From contig JAMWET010000024.1 of the NCBI GenBank assembly GCA_024036415.1, forward strand, positions 541,566-605,565: a DNA stretch of 64,000 nt, written 5' to 3'. The first letter of the stretch is position 1; each line of letters opens with the position of its first letter. The notes below the pieces were generated by a model. It saw only the letters and a list, made by a program, of their open reading frames with translations, was not told the DNA's origin and did no database searches. Positions 11,401 to 21,546 of the stretch are shown here, piece after piece. This DNA comes from Prochilodus magdalenae (taxonomy: Eukaryota > Chordata > Actinopteri > Characiformes > Prochilodontidae). Both the position numbers and the translations under genes were made by a program.

Positions 11401-14400
11401 TTTCTATCTATTTACTCAATTTGTTTCAGATTCATTAAGATTTATATTTGAGTATTTTAAGCCTTTATCCGTGTTATAAAAATTATGTTTGTGCAACAAT
11501 ATTTGCAACTTTAATTGCAGCATCGCTACATGTGTACATGTTGTGTAGTGTAGTAAATTTGTTATTTAAATACCTTCCAACATATTAATTATTGTATCTG
11601 CATTTCTATTTATCTGCTGTTTAAATATAATCTCTGTGTTCAGGTCACACAGGGGCTCAGCTGGTGAATGGCTCTGACTCCTGTTCTGGTCGAGTGGAGC
11701 TCCAGTACCTCAGTGAGTGGGGCACAGTGTGTGATGTAAGCTGGGATATGAGAGCTGCCAGTGTCCTCTGTGGTCAGCTGAAGTGTGGGAGTGCTGTGGC
11801 TGTGGTGGGATCAGACTGGTTTGGGGAGGGGAGTGGCCGGATCTGGGCTGATGTGTTTGATTGTCAGGGGAACGAAACACACCTGTCACAATGTCCCATT
11901 TCATCATGGAGTCGAGCTGCATGCTCTCATAAACAGGACACTGGAGTCATCTGCAGTGGTGAGTTTGTTGTGTGTACAGAGTGTTTAAATGTAGAAGAGA
12001 CAGGTAAAATGTGAAGCATCTCATGAAATTTTCTTAATCATTATTAATGGTTTTCAGGTTCCTCTCTGGTGCTTCATGAGGGACGAGTGCGGTTCTCTGG
12101 AGGGATGGAGTGTGAGGGGGAGGTGGAGGTGTACTTCAGGCAGGACTGGAGGAGGGTTCTGCTGGACTCCTGGAGTGAGTCTTTGGCCTCTGTGGTCTGC
12201 AGACAGCTGGGCTGTGGATCTGTGTTTAACTTCTCCAGCTCCTCTCCATCCAGTCCTGAACACAGACACATGTGTGTGATGGGTTTCAATTGTTCTGGGA
12301 GTGAAGCTCATCTGGGGAACTGCAGCAGCGCACAAGCAGTCAACTGCAGCTCCAGAGAACAGCTGTACATCACCTGCTCAGGTAAGTAATGTGGAGTTAT
12401 TTATGAATGCATTAATGTGTAAATGTGTAAATTGAAGTAAAAAACATTGAAAGGGTATTAAAAGTCCAGCCTGCAGCCTATTTATGTGTAATTTCAGCTC
12501 ACAGCTCCATCAGGCTGGTTGGTTCTGGAGGAGACTGTGCAGGAAGGCTGGAGGTTTTCCACAGCGGCTCATGGGGGACAGTGTGTGATGACTTGTGGGA
12601 TATTAAGGATGCGCAGGTGGTCTGCAGACAGCTGCAGTGTGGAGTGGCCCTCAGTGTCCCAGTACCAGCCCAGTTTGGACCTGGAACTGGACCCATATGG
12701 CTGAATGAGGTGGAGTGTAAGGGGAATGAGACGTCTCTGTGGAACTGCAGATTTCAGCTGTGTGGAGAGGATGAATGTGGACACAAGGAGGATGTAGGAG
12801 TCGTGTGCTCAGGTAATGTGATGACTGACAGGTGCAGGTTGTGTCTACAAAGTGTTGATTACTCTGTGTTGATTCTGAAATACCCCAGGACAGTGAACAT
12901 TCTTCTCCCACCAGAGTATAAAGAGATCAGGCTCACTGAGGGCTGTGAGGGGAATCTGGAGGTGTTCTACAATGGAACCTGGGGTAACGTGTGTGCTAAT
13001 GATATGAATGAAGAAACAGTGAGTCTGGTCTGTCAGGAGCTGAACTGTGGAAGATCTGGCAGAGAGGGTCAATCCAAAGCAAGAGTGGAGTCAGCTCCTA
13101 ACTGGCTGGATAATCTGAAATGTAGGAAACATGACTCCACTCTGTGGCAGTGTCCATCTTCCCCCTGGGGACAGAACAGCTGTGATAATCGTAATGAGGT
13201 GGCTCACATTACCTGCTCAGGTCAGTTTCTCCATGTGGTTGATTTTATCATGAGTAGAATTATTTCTATCTGAAAGTGAACATATAGATTACAGTATAAT
13301 TGAATATATGAGAATTGTGAAATGAAGAGAGTCTGTATGATTTAATGTTTTTTATAGTTACATTACTGGGCAAAACAGTTAACAGGTTAATAAACAAATG
13401 TTTTTCTGCTCTAAAAGGGGAGAAGAATCATGTTTTGCTGCAACGTCATCTGAAGTTCCCCTCATATCTTTACCAGAGTCAATCCTCAAGTAAGGACACT
13501 TAATCTTTCAGACTTTGATAATAGTGTTGCTGCACTGTTTAGACATTATAAATTGTGCTATTTTAGCTTATATTCATTTAACATAGCATATAGGAGGTAA
13601 GATTAGACTTTCTACTTTAATTTAAATGCACTTCACTTTGTAGATGGACAATGAGCCAATCATAGAGCAAGGGTTAGGGTTAGGCAATGTGTTGTAAAAT
13701 GCAAAACTAAAGGTAAAACATAGTAGAATCTGAGGACAACTGTAATTAAGGCCTGGCAGAGCATCACCAGTTAAGAAACTTTGTCTGGTGATGGTTAGAG
13801 ATTCCGATCTCCCGGACTCCATCTTCCAGTTCTCTCCCTGATAAAGTCACAGCCCTGAAACATCCAATCACACTCCACTACCTTAATCTGGTTCTCCCAA
13901 ATTCTAATTGCCCACTTGCACTTCATTTCCCCTACATTAACCCCACAGTCACAAATCCTTCTTGTAAAGTGTGTCCTAACCCTGTTTGCGTATTGAGTGT
14001 TCTCTTATGCCTATCTCTCACTGTTATTCGTTATCGAATCATCTTTGTTCTCGACACTTTCTTTTAGATTTCCCTTTCTGGTTTTGTTGCTACAATGATA
14101 ATGAAATTTATCATTGTCAGGTTTTCAAACTTTTCTTCTAATTTGGATTGGAATATCTTAAATTAAAGCTGGAAGCTGGAAAAATATATATGCATTACTT
14201 TTTTCTTTTTACTCCAATATGCAGTGGTAGAGAGCTCTCAAATAACAATAACTTGTAGGAACAATAACATTTGACATTCAGGTTTTTATGGGCCTGACTG
14301 TACATTCTTTGTGTGTTTTTAACCTAATTTAAGCTTATATTACGTGACTGTTGCCCCCAGAACAATACACCCTACAGAATATGTTAATGAGTTTTGAAAC

Positions 14401-17400
14401 TGCAGTAAATGTTCCTGTATCTTCTTATGTGTTATGTGTGTGATGTAGATCACCTGCCTCTCAGGCTGAGGGGTGGGGATGGAAGCTGCTCTGGGAGGTT
14501 GGAGGTGTATCATAATGCTGAGTGGGGGTCTGTCTGTAAAAGCCAGTGGGACATGATAGATGCTCAGGTGGTCTGCAAGCATCTGGGCTGTGGGTCGGCG
14601 CTGAGAGCTGATGGGAGTTCTGTGTTTGGTGCTGGTTCAGGGCCTGTTTGGCTGAGCAGAGTGAGGTGTAGAGGGAATGAGATTCACCTGTGGGCCTGTC
14701 CTCATTCCCTGAAGAACCACACTGACTGCTCCCACAGGCAGCATGCTGGAGTCACCTGTGCAGGTCAGTGGTTTAACAAGTAAATGCAGCCCACATTATC
14801 CGACAAGTGACACAGTCTCTGTTTACCTAATGATGATCCGTTTCTATTTGCAGATGTATCTGCACCCACTGTTCCATCTGTAACTACCATCACAGGTACT
14901 CTATTATTTATTTATTAGATGTTTCTAGATGTTGTTACATGTATTGTTCCATGGAGTTTCTATTTTTTACAGTTGGTCAGACAGAGAAAGAGGCAGTTAG
15001 TCTCTCAGAAACTCCATCAGGAGCTGTTCCATCCATCTATCCAGTGTCTCCTCTGGTTCTGGGAGTGCTGCTCTTCATGGTCTTAGTGCTTCTGGTTGTG
15101 CTGCTGTACCAGAACAGACGGCTCAGGAGAGGTAGAGAGATTCAGAGATCATCTACAATCCACTTTCTGTACATTCTCTAAACATCATTAGTCCTTCAAT
15201 CTGTCATCAGTCTCCTCTTCTACTGAACTGGCTCCATGTGTCTCTCTGTCTCCCTCACAGTGCTCTCTAAGAGGAGACGTAAGACTCCGGCTGAGGCAAT
15301 CTATGAAGAGGTTGACCACAGACTCATCACTAAAAGAATAACTGGTAATAACTGAAAGAATAATTGGTAATAACTGAAAGAATAACTGGTGATAATAAAA
15401 GAATAACTGGCAAATCATGTAAAGCCTTCTACTGGAGGGAATGTCAGGTCCCTCCCAATTAATTTTACAATAATTTTAATAATTTTAATTATTATATAAC
15501 ATATTATAGGTGATATGTCTCCTTAACAATGGTGGGATGAGTAGTACTGAAGATTGTGGGAATACCTAAGTCACTGTAGCCAGGAGGATTCTGAATTGGC
15601 CCCTGCAGGGAAGAGGAAACAAGTATTTTCACATGCACAAACAAAAAACAAACTTAATAGGGAAAAAATGCCTTTGTATCCTGCCTAAGATTTTTGTCCA
15701 TTACATTGGCATACGTTCACAAAAAAGAGAAAAACAAGAAGAAAGAAACATTTAAATGTATGTCTTATGGGCAGCACAATAGGAGGTAGATGAGTGTGAG
15801 TATATATTAGATTACTCGTTCAGTAACACAGTTCACTGTAATGAAAGCTTCAAGCTTCTGAGTGCTTTTGTTTGACACTGTTGAAATACATTTTGGACAG
15901 GAAGTGTCCTCGCTGAAAAACAGCATTCAGCATATGAAGATGTGGATGAGGAGCTTCTCTCAGGTAAGAGGATGTGGGTTTGTGTGTGTGTGTGAGAGAG
16001 AAAAAGAGAGAGAGAGAGAGAGAAAGTAATATTAGAAAAGATTAGAAATGTACAAACCCTGACTCTGGAAGAGTTGGTGCACCAGGCCTCATTCTATACA
16101 TACATTTTATAAACCACATGGTGCCACAGAAAGAAAGAAATCAGTCAGCAACCTCAGTTTCCCAAACAGCCACGATTGTAATTAAAAGGGAAGCTGGTAT
16201 AACACAGTGGTAAACATGCCTTTATTCATGTTTGCAGGTGTTGCAGGTACCAAATTCCAAATTCTTTACATTTACAGAACATGATGTTTTGTCAGTTAAA
16301 CAAAAATTCATGAGAGGTAACAAACCACGGATTCATGATTTCATTGCATTTTACACAACTTACAAACTTTGATATTCAAATAATAAAATTGATTAATTTT
16401 TTAGAAACTCCAGGCCACCCATCTACTGTAGTGTCCTAAGCATTTTACACACAGCACTGTGTTTTATTCTATGACCGTGTGCTGTGTTGAGTCTTTATGG
16501 GAGCTGGCGTCAGATTTAGTGTTTTCAGTGTAAGGAGGTCTAGTACAGATCAGATTCAGTTCCTCTGTAGATGTTGCTGATTCCTCTACAGCTGATTTAA
16601 CCAGATACTCTCACCTCAGTGTCCTCACCAATGTTGTAATATAATAATATAACTATAATAATATAACTGCTACTCCAGTATTTACCCCTGCAGGACCATA
16701 CAGCTGATAGACTGATGGAGAAATGAACTTTCCTCTTTCTCTTCCAGGAAAGGCTGTAAATGAGGAAAAGTCTGAATATTATAATGACGTCACCACCAGT
16801 GACCTGAAAGGTGGGTGTATTTATAGAGACCACTTCACTGAAAGACCACTGAACTCTCTCTGTTAAAATCTGTTACTCATCTGTTTTAGGTGATGTGGGA
16901 ACAGAAGACACTCCAGAGAACTATGATGATGTCATCTCTGCTGGACAGACACTGGATAGATTAGCAGGTGTGTTTTCAGCACTGTTAAATCTCCCATCTG
17001 TCCTGCAGTACAGCAGCTCTAGTTTGGTTTGTGTAGAATCACCACATATTGGAACATGACTAATAGAGCAGGATTCACATGTAGAGAAAACACTGGTACA
17101 GAGCATTAATGGAAATTTTAAAAATCTGTTCATCACATGCACACACCCACACACACAATTCAGCAGTTACCACTCCCTTCATCCACATACCGTAATATGA
17201 TTCTAACAGTGTGTAGCAGTAGTAGCTACTCCCTCTCCTCCCGGTCTGGTAGCTGTTGTACAGTAGCTGAGATCTAGAGTGCTGCTAGTGATCACTTCAC
17301 CACTAACAGTGTACCATCAGTTACTGCTGTGAGAGAAGCGCCTCTTACTGTGACAGAACTGTATAATTAAGCTTTAATAATCACATTTACTGGTATTTAT

Positions 17401-17852
17401 TTCTACATTCTAACAGAGGACAAAGTGGAGCTCTATGATGATGTCATTTCTGCTGGAGAGAATCCAAACATTACATCAGGTTAGTTTATCTAAGAATGGA
17501 GAATTCATTATAAACACACAGTGTACACACATATCAGTTCATTAATAAACCAGATCTGTTTCTCACTGCCATCAAACTCTGTCTGAATATGTAGATGCAG
17601 TGTACACACCAGAGGGCTATGATGATGTCATCACTGCTGGACAGGATTTAGCAGGTGAGTCTAATAACATTCTAATAACACTCTAACATCAGAGTGTTTA
17701 GTTAGACATGGATCTGCATCACTGTAATGTTACATGCATGACAGACTGTAGTGGAATGATAGTGATGTGGTACATGTGTTTTTAAAATCAATTAACAATT
17801 ATTACTTTCAGGGTATGATGATGTGGTTGTGATGCCTAAGAAAGAGGAATAG
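2114..17852 (+). CDS. Gene A: CD163/WC1-like multi-SRCR membrane receptor (5' end missing)
   Basis: Predicted type I scavenger receptor of the CD163/WC1 family. The visible exons are 2114-2416, 2662-2970, 9251-9553, 9728-10027, 10598-10912, 11644-11958, 12058-12381, 12498-12812, 12915-13220, 13418-13489, 14449-14763, 14854-14895, 14973-15131, 15261-15344, 15901-15963, 16748-16810, 16890-16967, 17417-17479, 17595-17654 and 17812-17852. They join in phase 1 throughout to 1275 codons plus TAG. The product has ten group-B SRCR domains, a 24-residue insert before the last one, a short Thr/Pro stalk, a TM helix ([20 protein letters not shown]) and a tail with seven YxxV motifs. No signal-peptide exon precedes the first SRCR, so the gene starts left of the window. 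By collinearity with gene B about five more domains are expected upstream. DMBT1 is less likely because a TM and signalling tail are present. Ligand and cell type cannot be read from sequence. Confidence 0.88.
2662..2970 (+). CDS. Gene A exon: SRCR type b
   Basis: Eight-Cys domain with the core [20 protein letters not shown]. The C-terminal part ([13 protein letters not shown]) is closest to gene B domain 7, which supports the collinear alignment of A with the second half of B. Acceptor TTTTACAG, donor CAG|GTAAAC. Confidence 0.88.
3240..5040 (-). mobile_element. RTE-like LINE fragment, antisense in gene A intron
   Basis: On the minus strand, 4302-4490 encodes [12 protein letters not shown] and EEFYCQLEQ. 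3814-4302 encodes [19 protein letters not shown] followed by [12 protein letters not shown]. These match the usual order of an RTE-type endonuclease domain (VQVYAPTS..., EIDY..., GSDHRL). The two pieces lie in different frames, so the copy is dead. Outer limits are approximate. Confidence 0.65.
5690..5762. repeat. compound (TG)n/(TA)n/(CA)n microsatellite
   Basis: A run of GTATGTGTATGTATGTGTG passes into TATATA and then into about twenty bases of alternating CA. It abuts the tail of the antisense LINE on its right. Confidence 0.85.
5762..7790 (-). mobile_element. L2-type LINE fragment, antisense
   Basis: The minus-strand frame at 6203-6607 carries the reverse-transcriptase C-terminal signatures [29 protein letters not shown] and QNAAARVLT, typical of fish L2-like LINEs. 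The plus-strand sequence at 5772-5830 (TTTATTTGTATAGCACCTTT and on) is the characteristic antisense 3' tail. Short broken frames at 7097-7760 look like upstream ORF debris. The copy is 5'-truncated and inactive. Confidence 0.7.
7790..9250. other. rest of 6.3-kb gene A intron, unassigned
   Basis: Non-coding. 7980-8380 has the texture of an old interspersed repeat but I cannot place it. 8400-9250 is AT-rich with no recognisable feature up to the acceptor ATTGTAG at 9250. Confidence 0.4.
9251..9553 (+). CDS. Gene A exon: SRCR type a
   Basis: Eight-Cys domain. By eye it differs only at scattered bases from the a exons of genes B and C. One visible change is DFHQQD in place of DFDQQD. Donor CTG|GTACGT. 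Confidence 0.88.
9728..10027 (+). CDS. Gene A exon: SRCR type b'
   Basis: Diverged b-like domain ([18 protein letters not shown], then LDCGEP). It is collinear with gene B domain 9, which shares LDCGEP and IWMSHVDC. Eight Cys. Acceptor CTTACAG, donor CAG|GTAGGT. The following intron (10028-10597) shows no feature. Confidence 0.87.
10598..10912 (+). CDS. Gene A exon: SRCR type a'' with a lost cysteine
   Basis: Starts [16 protein letters not shown] and then follows the a type. Its C-terminal third is unique ([16 protein letters not shown]). The codon at 10876-10878 is CGC (Arg) where every a domain has TGC or TGT (HNC or HSC). This leaves seven cysteines and creates an NRT glycosylation sequon. 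Donor CAG|GTTGAG is weak. The 0.7-kb intron to 11643 holds nothing recognisable. Confidence 0.85.
11644..11958 (+). CDS. Gene A exon: SRCR type c
   Basis: Eight-Cys domain with core [21 protein letters not shown], nearly identical to gene B domain 11. Acceptor GTTCAG, donor GTG|GTGAGT. Confidence 0.87.
12058..12381 (+). CDS. Gene A exon: SRCR type d, non-canonical cysteines
   Basis: The usual WGTVCDDSW is replaced by WRRVLLDSW: a CTG Leu codon sits at 12159-12161 in place of Cys. A Ser-rich loop (FSSSSPSSP) is followed by an extra Cys (HMC). The total is eight cysteines in an altered arrangement, shared with gene B. Confidence 0.85.
12498..12812 (+). CDS. Gene A exon: SRCR type e, nine cysteines
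   Basis: Core [19 protein letters not shown]. Near the C terminus [11 protein letters not shown] adds one Cys, giving nine, an odd number kept in gene B. Acceptor TTTCAG, donor CAG|GTAATG. Confidence 0.87.
12915..13220 (+). CDS. Gene A exon: SRCR type f
   Basis: Divergent domain ([19 protein letters not shown], then LVCQELNCG) with eight Cys and a shortened N terminus. It is near-identical to gene B domain 14. Confidence 0.87.
13418..13489 (+). CDS. Gene A mini-exon between SRCR f and g
   Basis: This 72-nt phase-1 exon encodes about 24 residues ([14 protein letters not shown], then [10 protein letters not shown]). Gene B has the same exon at 34970-35041. Two Cys codons of B are TTC (13456-13458) and TCC (13483-13485) here. 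Donor CAA|GTAAGG. The 0.96-kb intron that follows has only a short GGGTTAGGGTTAGG stretch near 13670. Confidence 0.75.
14449..14763 (+). CDS. Gene A exon: SRCR type g, membrane-proximal
   Basis: Last SRCR domain, eight Cys (core [18 protein letters not shown], then [12 protein letters not shown]). It differs from gene B mainly at the charged KSQ stretch. Donor CAG|GTCAGT. Confidence 0.87.
14854..15131 (+). CDS. Gene A stalk and transmembrane exons
   Basis: Exon 14854-14895 encodes a Thr/Pro/Val stalk ([14 protein letters not shown]). Exon 14973-15131 encodes juxtamembrane residues, the helix [20 protein letters not shown] and the basic stop-transfer QNRRLRR. The following 129-nt intron is unusually conserved with gene B (see findings). 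Confidence 0.85.
15261..17852 (+). CDS. Gene A cytoplasmic-tail exons (seven YxxV motifs)
   Basis: Seven short exons: 15261-15344 ([11 protein letters not shown]), 15901-15963 ([10 protein letters not shown]), 16748-16810 (EYYNDVTT), 16890-16967 ([10 protein letters not shown]), 17417-17479 ([10 protein letters not shown]), 17595-17654 ([10 protein letters not shown]) and 17812-17852 ([13 protein letters not shown], stop). Each starts and ends in phase 1. The motifs resemble SH2-docking sites in acidic context. The last two form YDDV-x9-YDDV, an ITAM-like spacing with Val in place of Leu/Ile. Confidence 0.82.
15334..15416 (+). repeat. 22-bp tandem repeat spanning a splice donor
   Basis: The sequence AAGAATAACTGGTAATAACT is repeated at 15334, 15356, 15378 and partly at 15399. 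Unit 1 contains the donor of the first tail exon (GT at 15345). Units 2 and 3 carry copies of the same donor at 15367 and 15389. Confidence 0.85.
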
Positions 17853-18600
17853 ACCACCGGACAGAGACCCGAATAGCACATCTGCTCAGGAAAGGACCTT
17901 TAAAACCTTTAAGGTTAAACAATACCGAAAGTTCTAATGTTGAGTTTTAAGGATATTATTTTGTATTCTTTTATTCTAGATCATTTTATTCTAAACCACT
18001 TATTAACTGCTTATTTTTTAAAACAAATAACTTATTATATTGGTTTCAGTTTCAGGGTCTGTCAGGGTCTTCTTACACTTATTCACTTGCTTTGTTAGTT
18101 TGCTTTCCTGTTTGCTCAGACTGCATTCTTCTCACCAGTCTGTATTCTGTTCACCAGTCTGTATTCTGTTCACCAGTCTGTATTCTGCTCACCAGTCTGT
18201 ATTCTGCTCACCAGTCTGTATCCTGCTCACCAGTCTGTATTCTGCCCATTCACTTCCACTTCCCCCAGTCCTGGTTCAGAGTATATTTTGCATGATCAGC
18301 ATTTCAGTCATTGATATCTACATTGTATTTACCTTTTTTTCATAACTGACATAAACCTACATACACATTAATAAAGGCTGTTTCCCCATAAACAGCAGCT
18401 TAAAGGCTGATTGTGTCATCTTCAAAGTCAAATGATGTCTATTTCAGTTTAAGTGAGCTTTGAGTACTGTATTATTATATGCAAGTAAGTTCAGTGTTAA
18501 TGCGGATTGTGTTTTGAATATATTCTTTTCTGAACTGAATGAACAAATGATACTTTTTAAACAGAATGTAGAAAATGTAATAATAAAGTCTGATTTTTAT
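17853..18600 (+). other. Gene A 3' UTR with poly(A) signals
   Basis: Follows the TAG stop. AATAAA signals lie at 18370-18375 and 18582-18587, the latter followed by a T-rich stretch. A 19-bp tandem repeat sits inside. Which signal is used cannot be told from sequence. Confidence 0.6.
18133..18246 (+). repeat. 19-bp tandem repeat, about six copies
   Basis: The unit CACCAGTCTGTATTCTGTT repeats at 18133, 18152, 18171, 18190 and on, with T/C variants. The array lies in the presumed 3' UTR of gene A. Reading frames through it are by-products of the repeat. Confidence 0.9.
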
Positions 18601-20335
18601 TAAAAGCTGTCTCCTCTGTTTTAGTAAGTAAAAATTATGAACAGAACAATCAATAAGCTCAAATCATACACTGACATTCTACTGACTTGATGCAACAGGT
18701 ATTGATGGAAATCTCCTTAATACTTTGTTTGTCCTGACTTACTCTTTCAGCCTTAAACATATTCTGTACTGTAGGTATGGAGTAAATTCAGACATTAATA
18801 CATTTGTTGTGTTTCAAGAGATGTGTACATGTTATTGTTCTGTGTTTAGGTTTGTACGTCAGCAGAACTCTCAGATGCGAGTGAGTTAAATGCATTTCAT
18901 TTTATCCAGCTTTATGTTTAGTCGGAACCAGAGCCAGTCCTGACTTACCTAAACAACATCCTGCCAAATGCTCCTCCTACCTGACCTGTGAGCCATGTAT
19001 ACCCTTTACAGATGCCATACAGTCACACCTACACCTCACTCTGCTCCCACTACAACATCCTTGACACAAAGCAGAGGCAGGGCTCTACACAGTGTGCGTG
19101 AGTGTGCAAGGCTGAGCAGCTCTGGTTGGATGTAATTCAGGTAGCCGTGGTTAAAGGGCTGCTTCTTACAGATACACCTGTTTCACTCTTTACATGTTTC
19201 AGTAAAATAATTACATTTTCCTGCTCGTGTTTCATGTGACTGACTATTCATCATCAACATCATGCTGACAAAGGCCAGGCAGAGACTCTAGAGGGGCAGG
19301 TGTAAGTTAAGCTGTGAAACTCTAAACTATAGTAACAACCAGAATTCCCAAAACCTCTTTACATCATATCACACCATTAGATCAGATTTCATTAGAATAG
19401 TGTTATTTAAGTGTTATTAATAAGTGTTAATAATAATAATAATAGTTTAATTTACTTACCATCATCCGACCTGGTAATGTAAATAACACTATTGTCTAAT
19501 AAAAATATCTTGGTACCTTGGTAACAGTGACTGAAAGTATTTTAGATTCACAGGAATGATGTTTAATTCTGTCTGTTTAATCTTGATTCTTATTGTAGCT
19601 GGCAGATAATAAAATGTGATGAAAAGAATAATAATGAATAAATACTTGGGTTAACTAAGTTAGAGAAAAATCCCATTAAATATTAATAGGAGTTAAAAAG
19701 TCAATCAGTTCTGCTGGTCTACCAGGTGCACTAGGAGTTTGATCAGCCATTTCAAGGAACTAGCTTTAACTTTAAACTAACTGCACTCATCATCAAATAA
19801 TTGTTCCAGCCAGAAAGAATTAGCTGACAGAAATGAAACCTGGTGGGCATCATGAGATATGAAAATTATATAATATAATAATACAATAGAATAGAATAAA
19901 GTTTCATGCTCGGCCGCACGTGTGATGTAAGAAAGGACAGAAACATAAGCTACCTGACTGACTATAATGATGATCAACCAGATAGAAGGCGAAGCTGCAA
20001 GAGCTGTTAAAGAGGTCTGGTCATATAGTAGTGAGTACAAATGGTACCAGTTACACTGGTGTAGTCCAGCATCAATAATGCTAATGCTCCCCTGCCTCCT
20101 TTTGTTTGATTGGTTATCGTTCATTTACTGCCGCTTGCTTATTGCCGGTACTGAGGCCTATATTCACACAAACACAGACAACGAAGTTGAAATTAAAAAG
20201 ACTAGAAGTTTGTATGGATGAGAAATCTGATGTCTTAATCTGATCTAAGAAAGTGGGGTATACTTAGATAATCAGATACCTGCAGAAATCTGATCATAAA
20301 CTGATAATCAGGTGCATGTAAATGCATTTAATTAT
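18601..20335. other. intergenic A-B, no gene seen
   Basis: AT-rich non-coding sequence. A small GAATAGAATA-type simple repeat lies near 19880-19900. Frames of up to 115 codons on the minus strand have no recognisable domain and no sign of splicing. Confidence 0.5.
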
Positions 20336-20520
20336 TTTCAGCCCTGGTCCTGGAGGTCTACTGCCCCCTACTGTTCTTCCTGCTGCCAGCCTGCCTGATC
20401 CAACTACTCAGCTCATTGACAGCCCATTATAGAGTAAAAGTGGGCGTGTCAAAGCAGGACAAACACTATACTGTTCAGAACGGTGAGTCTCCAGGAGTTG
20501 AGACACCCTGCCCTAAATGG
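20336..20520. repeat. hAT-like MITE fragment
   Basis: Begins CAGCCCTGGTCCTGGAG and ends around CTCCAGGAGTTGAGACACCC. The two ends form an imperfect inverted repeat. I recognise this as a common fish MITE type, with no proof of class. Confidence 0.45.
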
Positions 20521-20577
20521 CTCACAAGTCCCCACCAGATTCTCCTTCTTCTTTTAATCCCTGTTTAAACCCATGCT

Positions 20578-20790
20578 CCTCTCTCTCCTCTACATTACCA
20601 GTGATCACTTTACTGTAGCAGCATGAAGCTAAAGTCTGTCCTGTATCTCCATGTTTAGAGCAGTGCAGTAATTCTGTATGTGATGTGGTAAATCTGTAAG
20701 CTGCTGATAAAGAGCTGTTTGGCAGCTGGAGCTGTTTTTCCTTTGAAGCTTCTGCTTTAGTGGAGGAACAGGAAGCCTTGTATCAACAGG
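20578..20790 (+). promoter_or_regulatory. Gene B distal upstream block conserved with gene C
   Basis: This 200-bp block recurs almost unchanged at 50935-51135, about 1 kb upstream of the start codon in both genes. It contains CTGATAAAGAG (GATA-like) and GAGGAACAGGAAGCC (two ETS/PU.1-like GGAA cores). Regulatory function is inferred from position and conservation. Recent duplication alone could also explain the similarity. Confidence 0.5.
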
Positions 20791-21194
20791 TGTGTGTAGA
20801 GGAGCAGGAGAGAGAGAGAGATGAAGATGGGGTAAAGGAGTACATAGAGGAGTCGGAAGTCAGTTTAAGTGGTATTTATTTACCATGACAATCAGTGTAC
20901 AAGACTTTAAATACACATGACAGTAAATTAAGGATTTGGGTAAAAACTCATTAAAGACCGCTTGGTTTGAGAGTAACTTTAGGCTGACATGTAAGATCAG
21001 TCCTACATTATTACAGTTATTAGAGAAATAAGAAAAGTGTTTTTCACTGTAAGTCAGCTTTTATTCTGTACATAGAATAATTGTTATAAAAAGATAAATA
21101 ATCCTGGGGAACAAACTTCTTCAGGTGTCTGTGTGTGTAAGTCTCGGTGTGTTTATGTTTGTATGTACATGTTTTTGTATGTTAGAGGGTTATC

Positions 21195-21481
21195 AGTGTG
21201 TCTCTGCAGGTGCAGCATTAGTGCTGTATTACACTGAAGTGTTTCCTCTCTGAAGTCAGTCTCCTGTATGTTGGTGTGTTTCTCACCACACTGCTGTGAG
21301 CATCTCTCCTCACACACACTCCTCTAGAGACGGAGGTGGAGTTCTGTTCATCAGCGCTGACGCTCTTTTGATATATATGGAGGGAGAGAAAATGCCTCCT
21401 CTGATTTGTCACTGAAAATGTTTGATGGTTTCCTCTTCTCTTTCTAATAAGGTAATAGTGAGTGTGATTGGTGGCTGTGGG

Positions 21482-21546
<65 letters not shown>

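Noticed and set aside
2114..17852. Secreted DMBT1-like mucin receptor
   Set aside because: No CUB or ZP domain is present; a TM helix and tyrosine-motif tail follow the last SRCR.
18040..18345. Repetitive Ser/Val/Cys-rich frame after gene A
   Set aside because: A product of the 19-bp tandem repeat in the 3' UTR.
19777..20221. Opposed 115- and 84-codon frames between genes A and B
   Set aside because: No recognisable domain, no splice sites or promoter, AT-rich chance frames.
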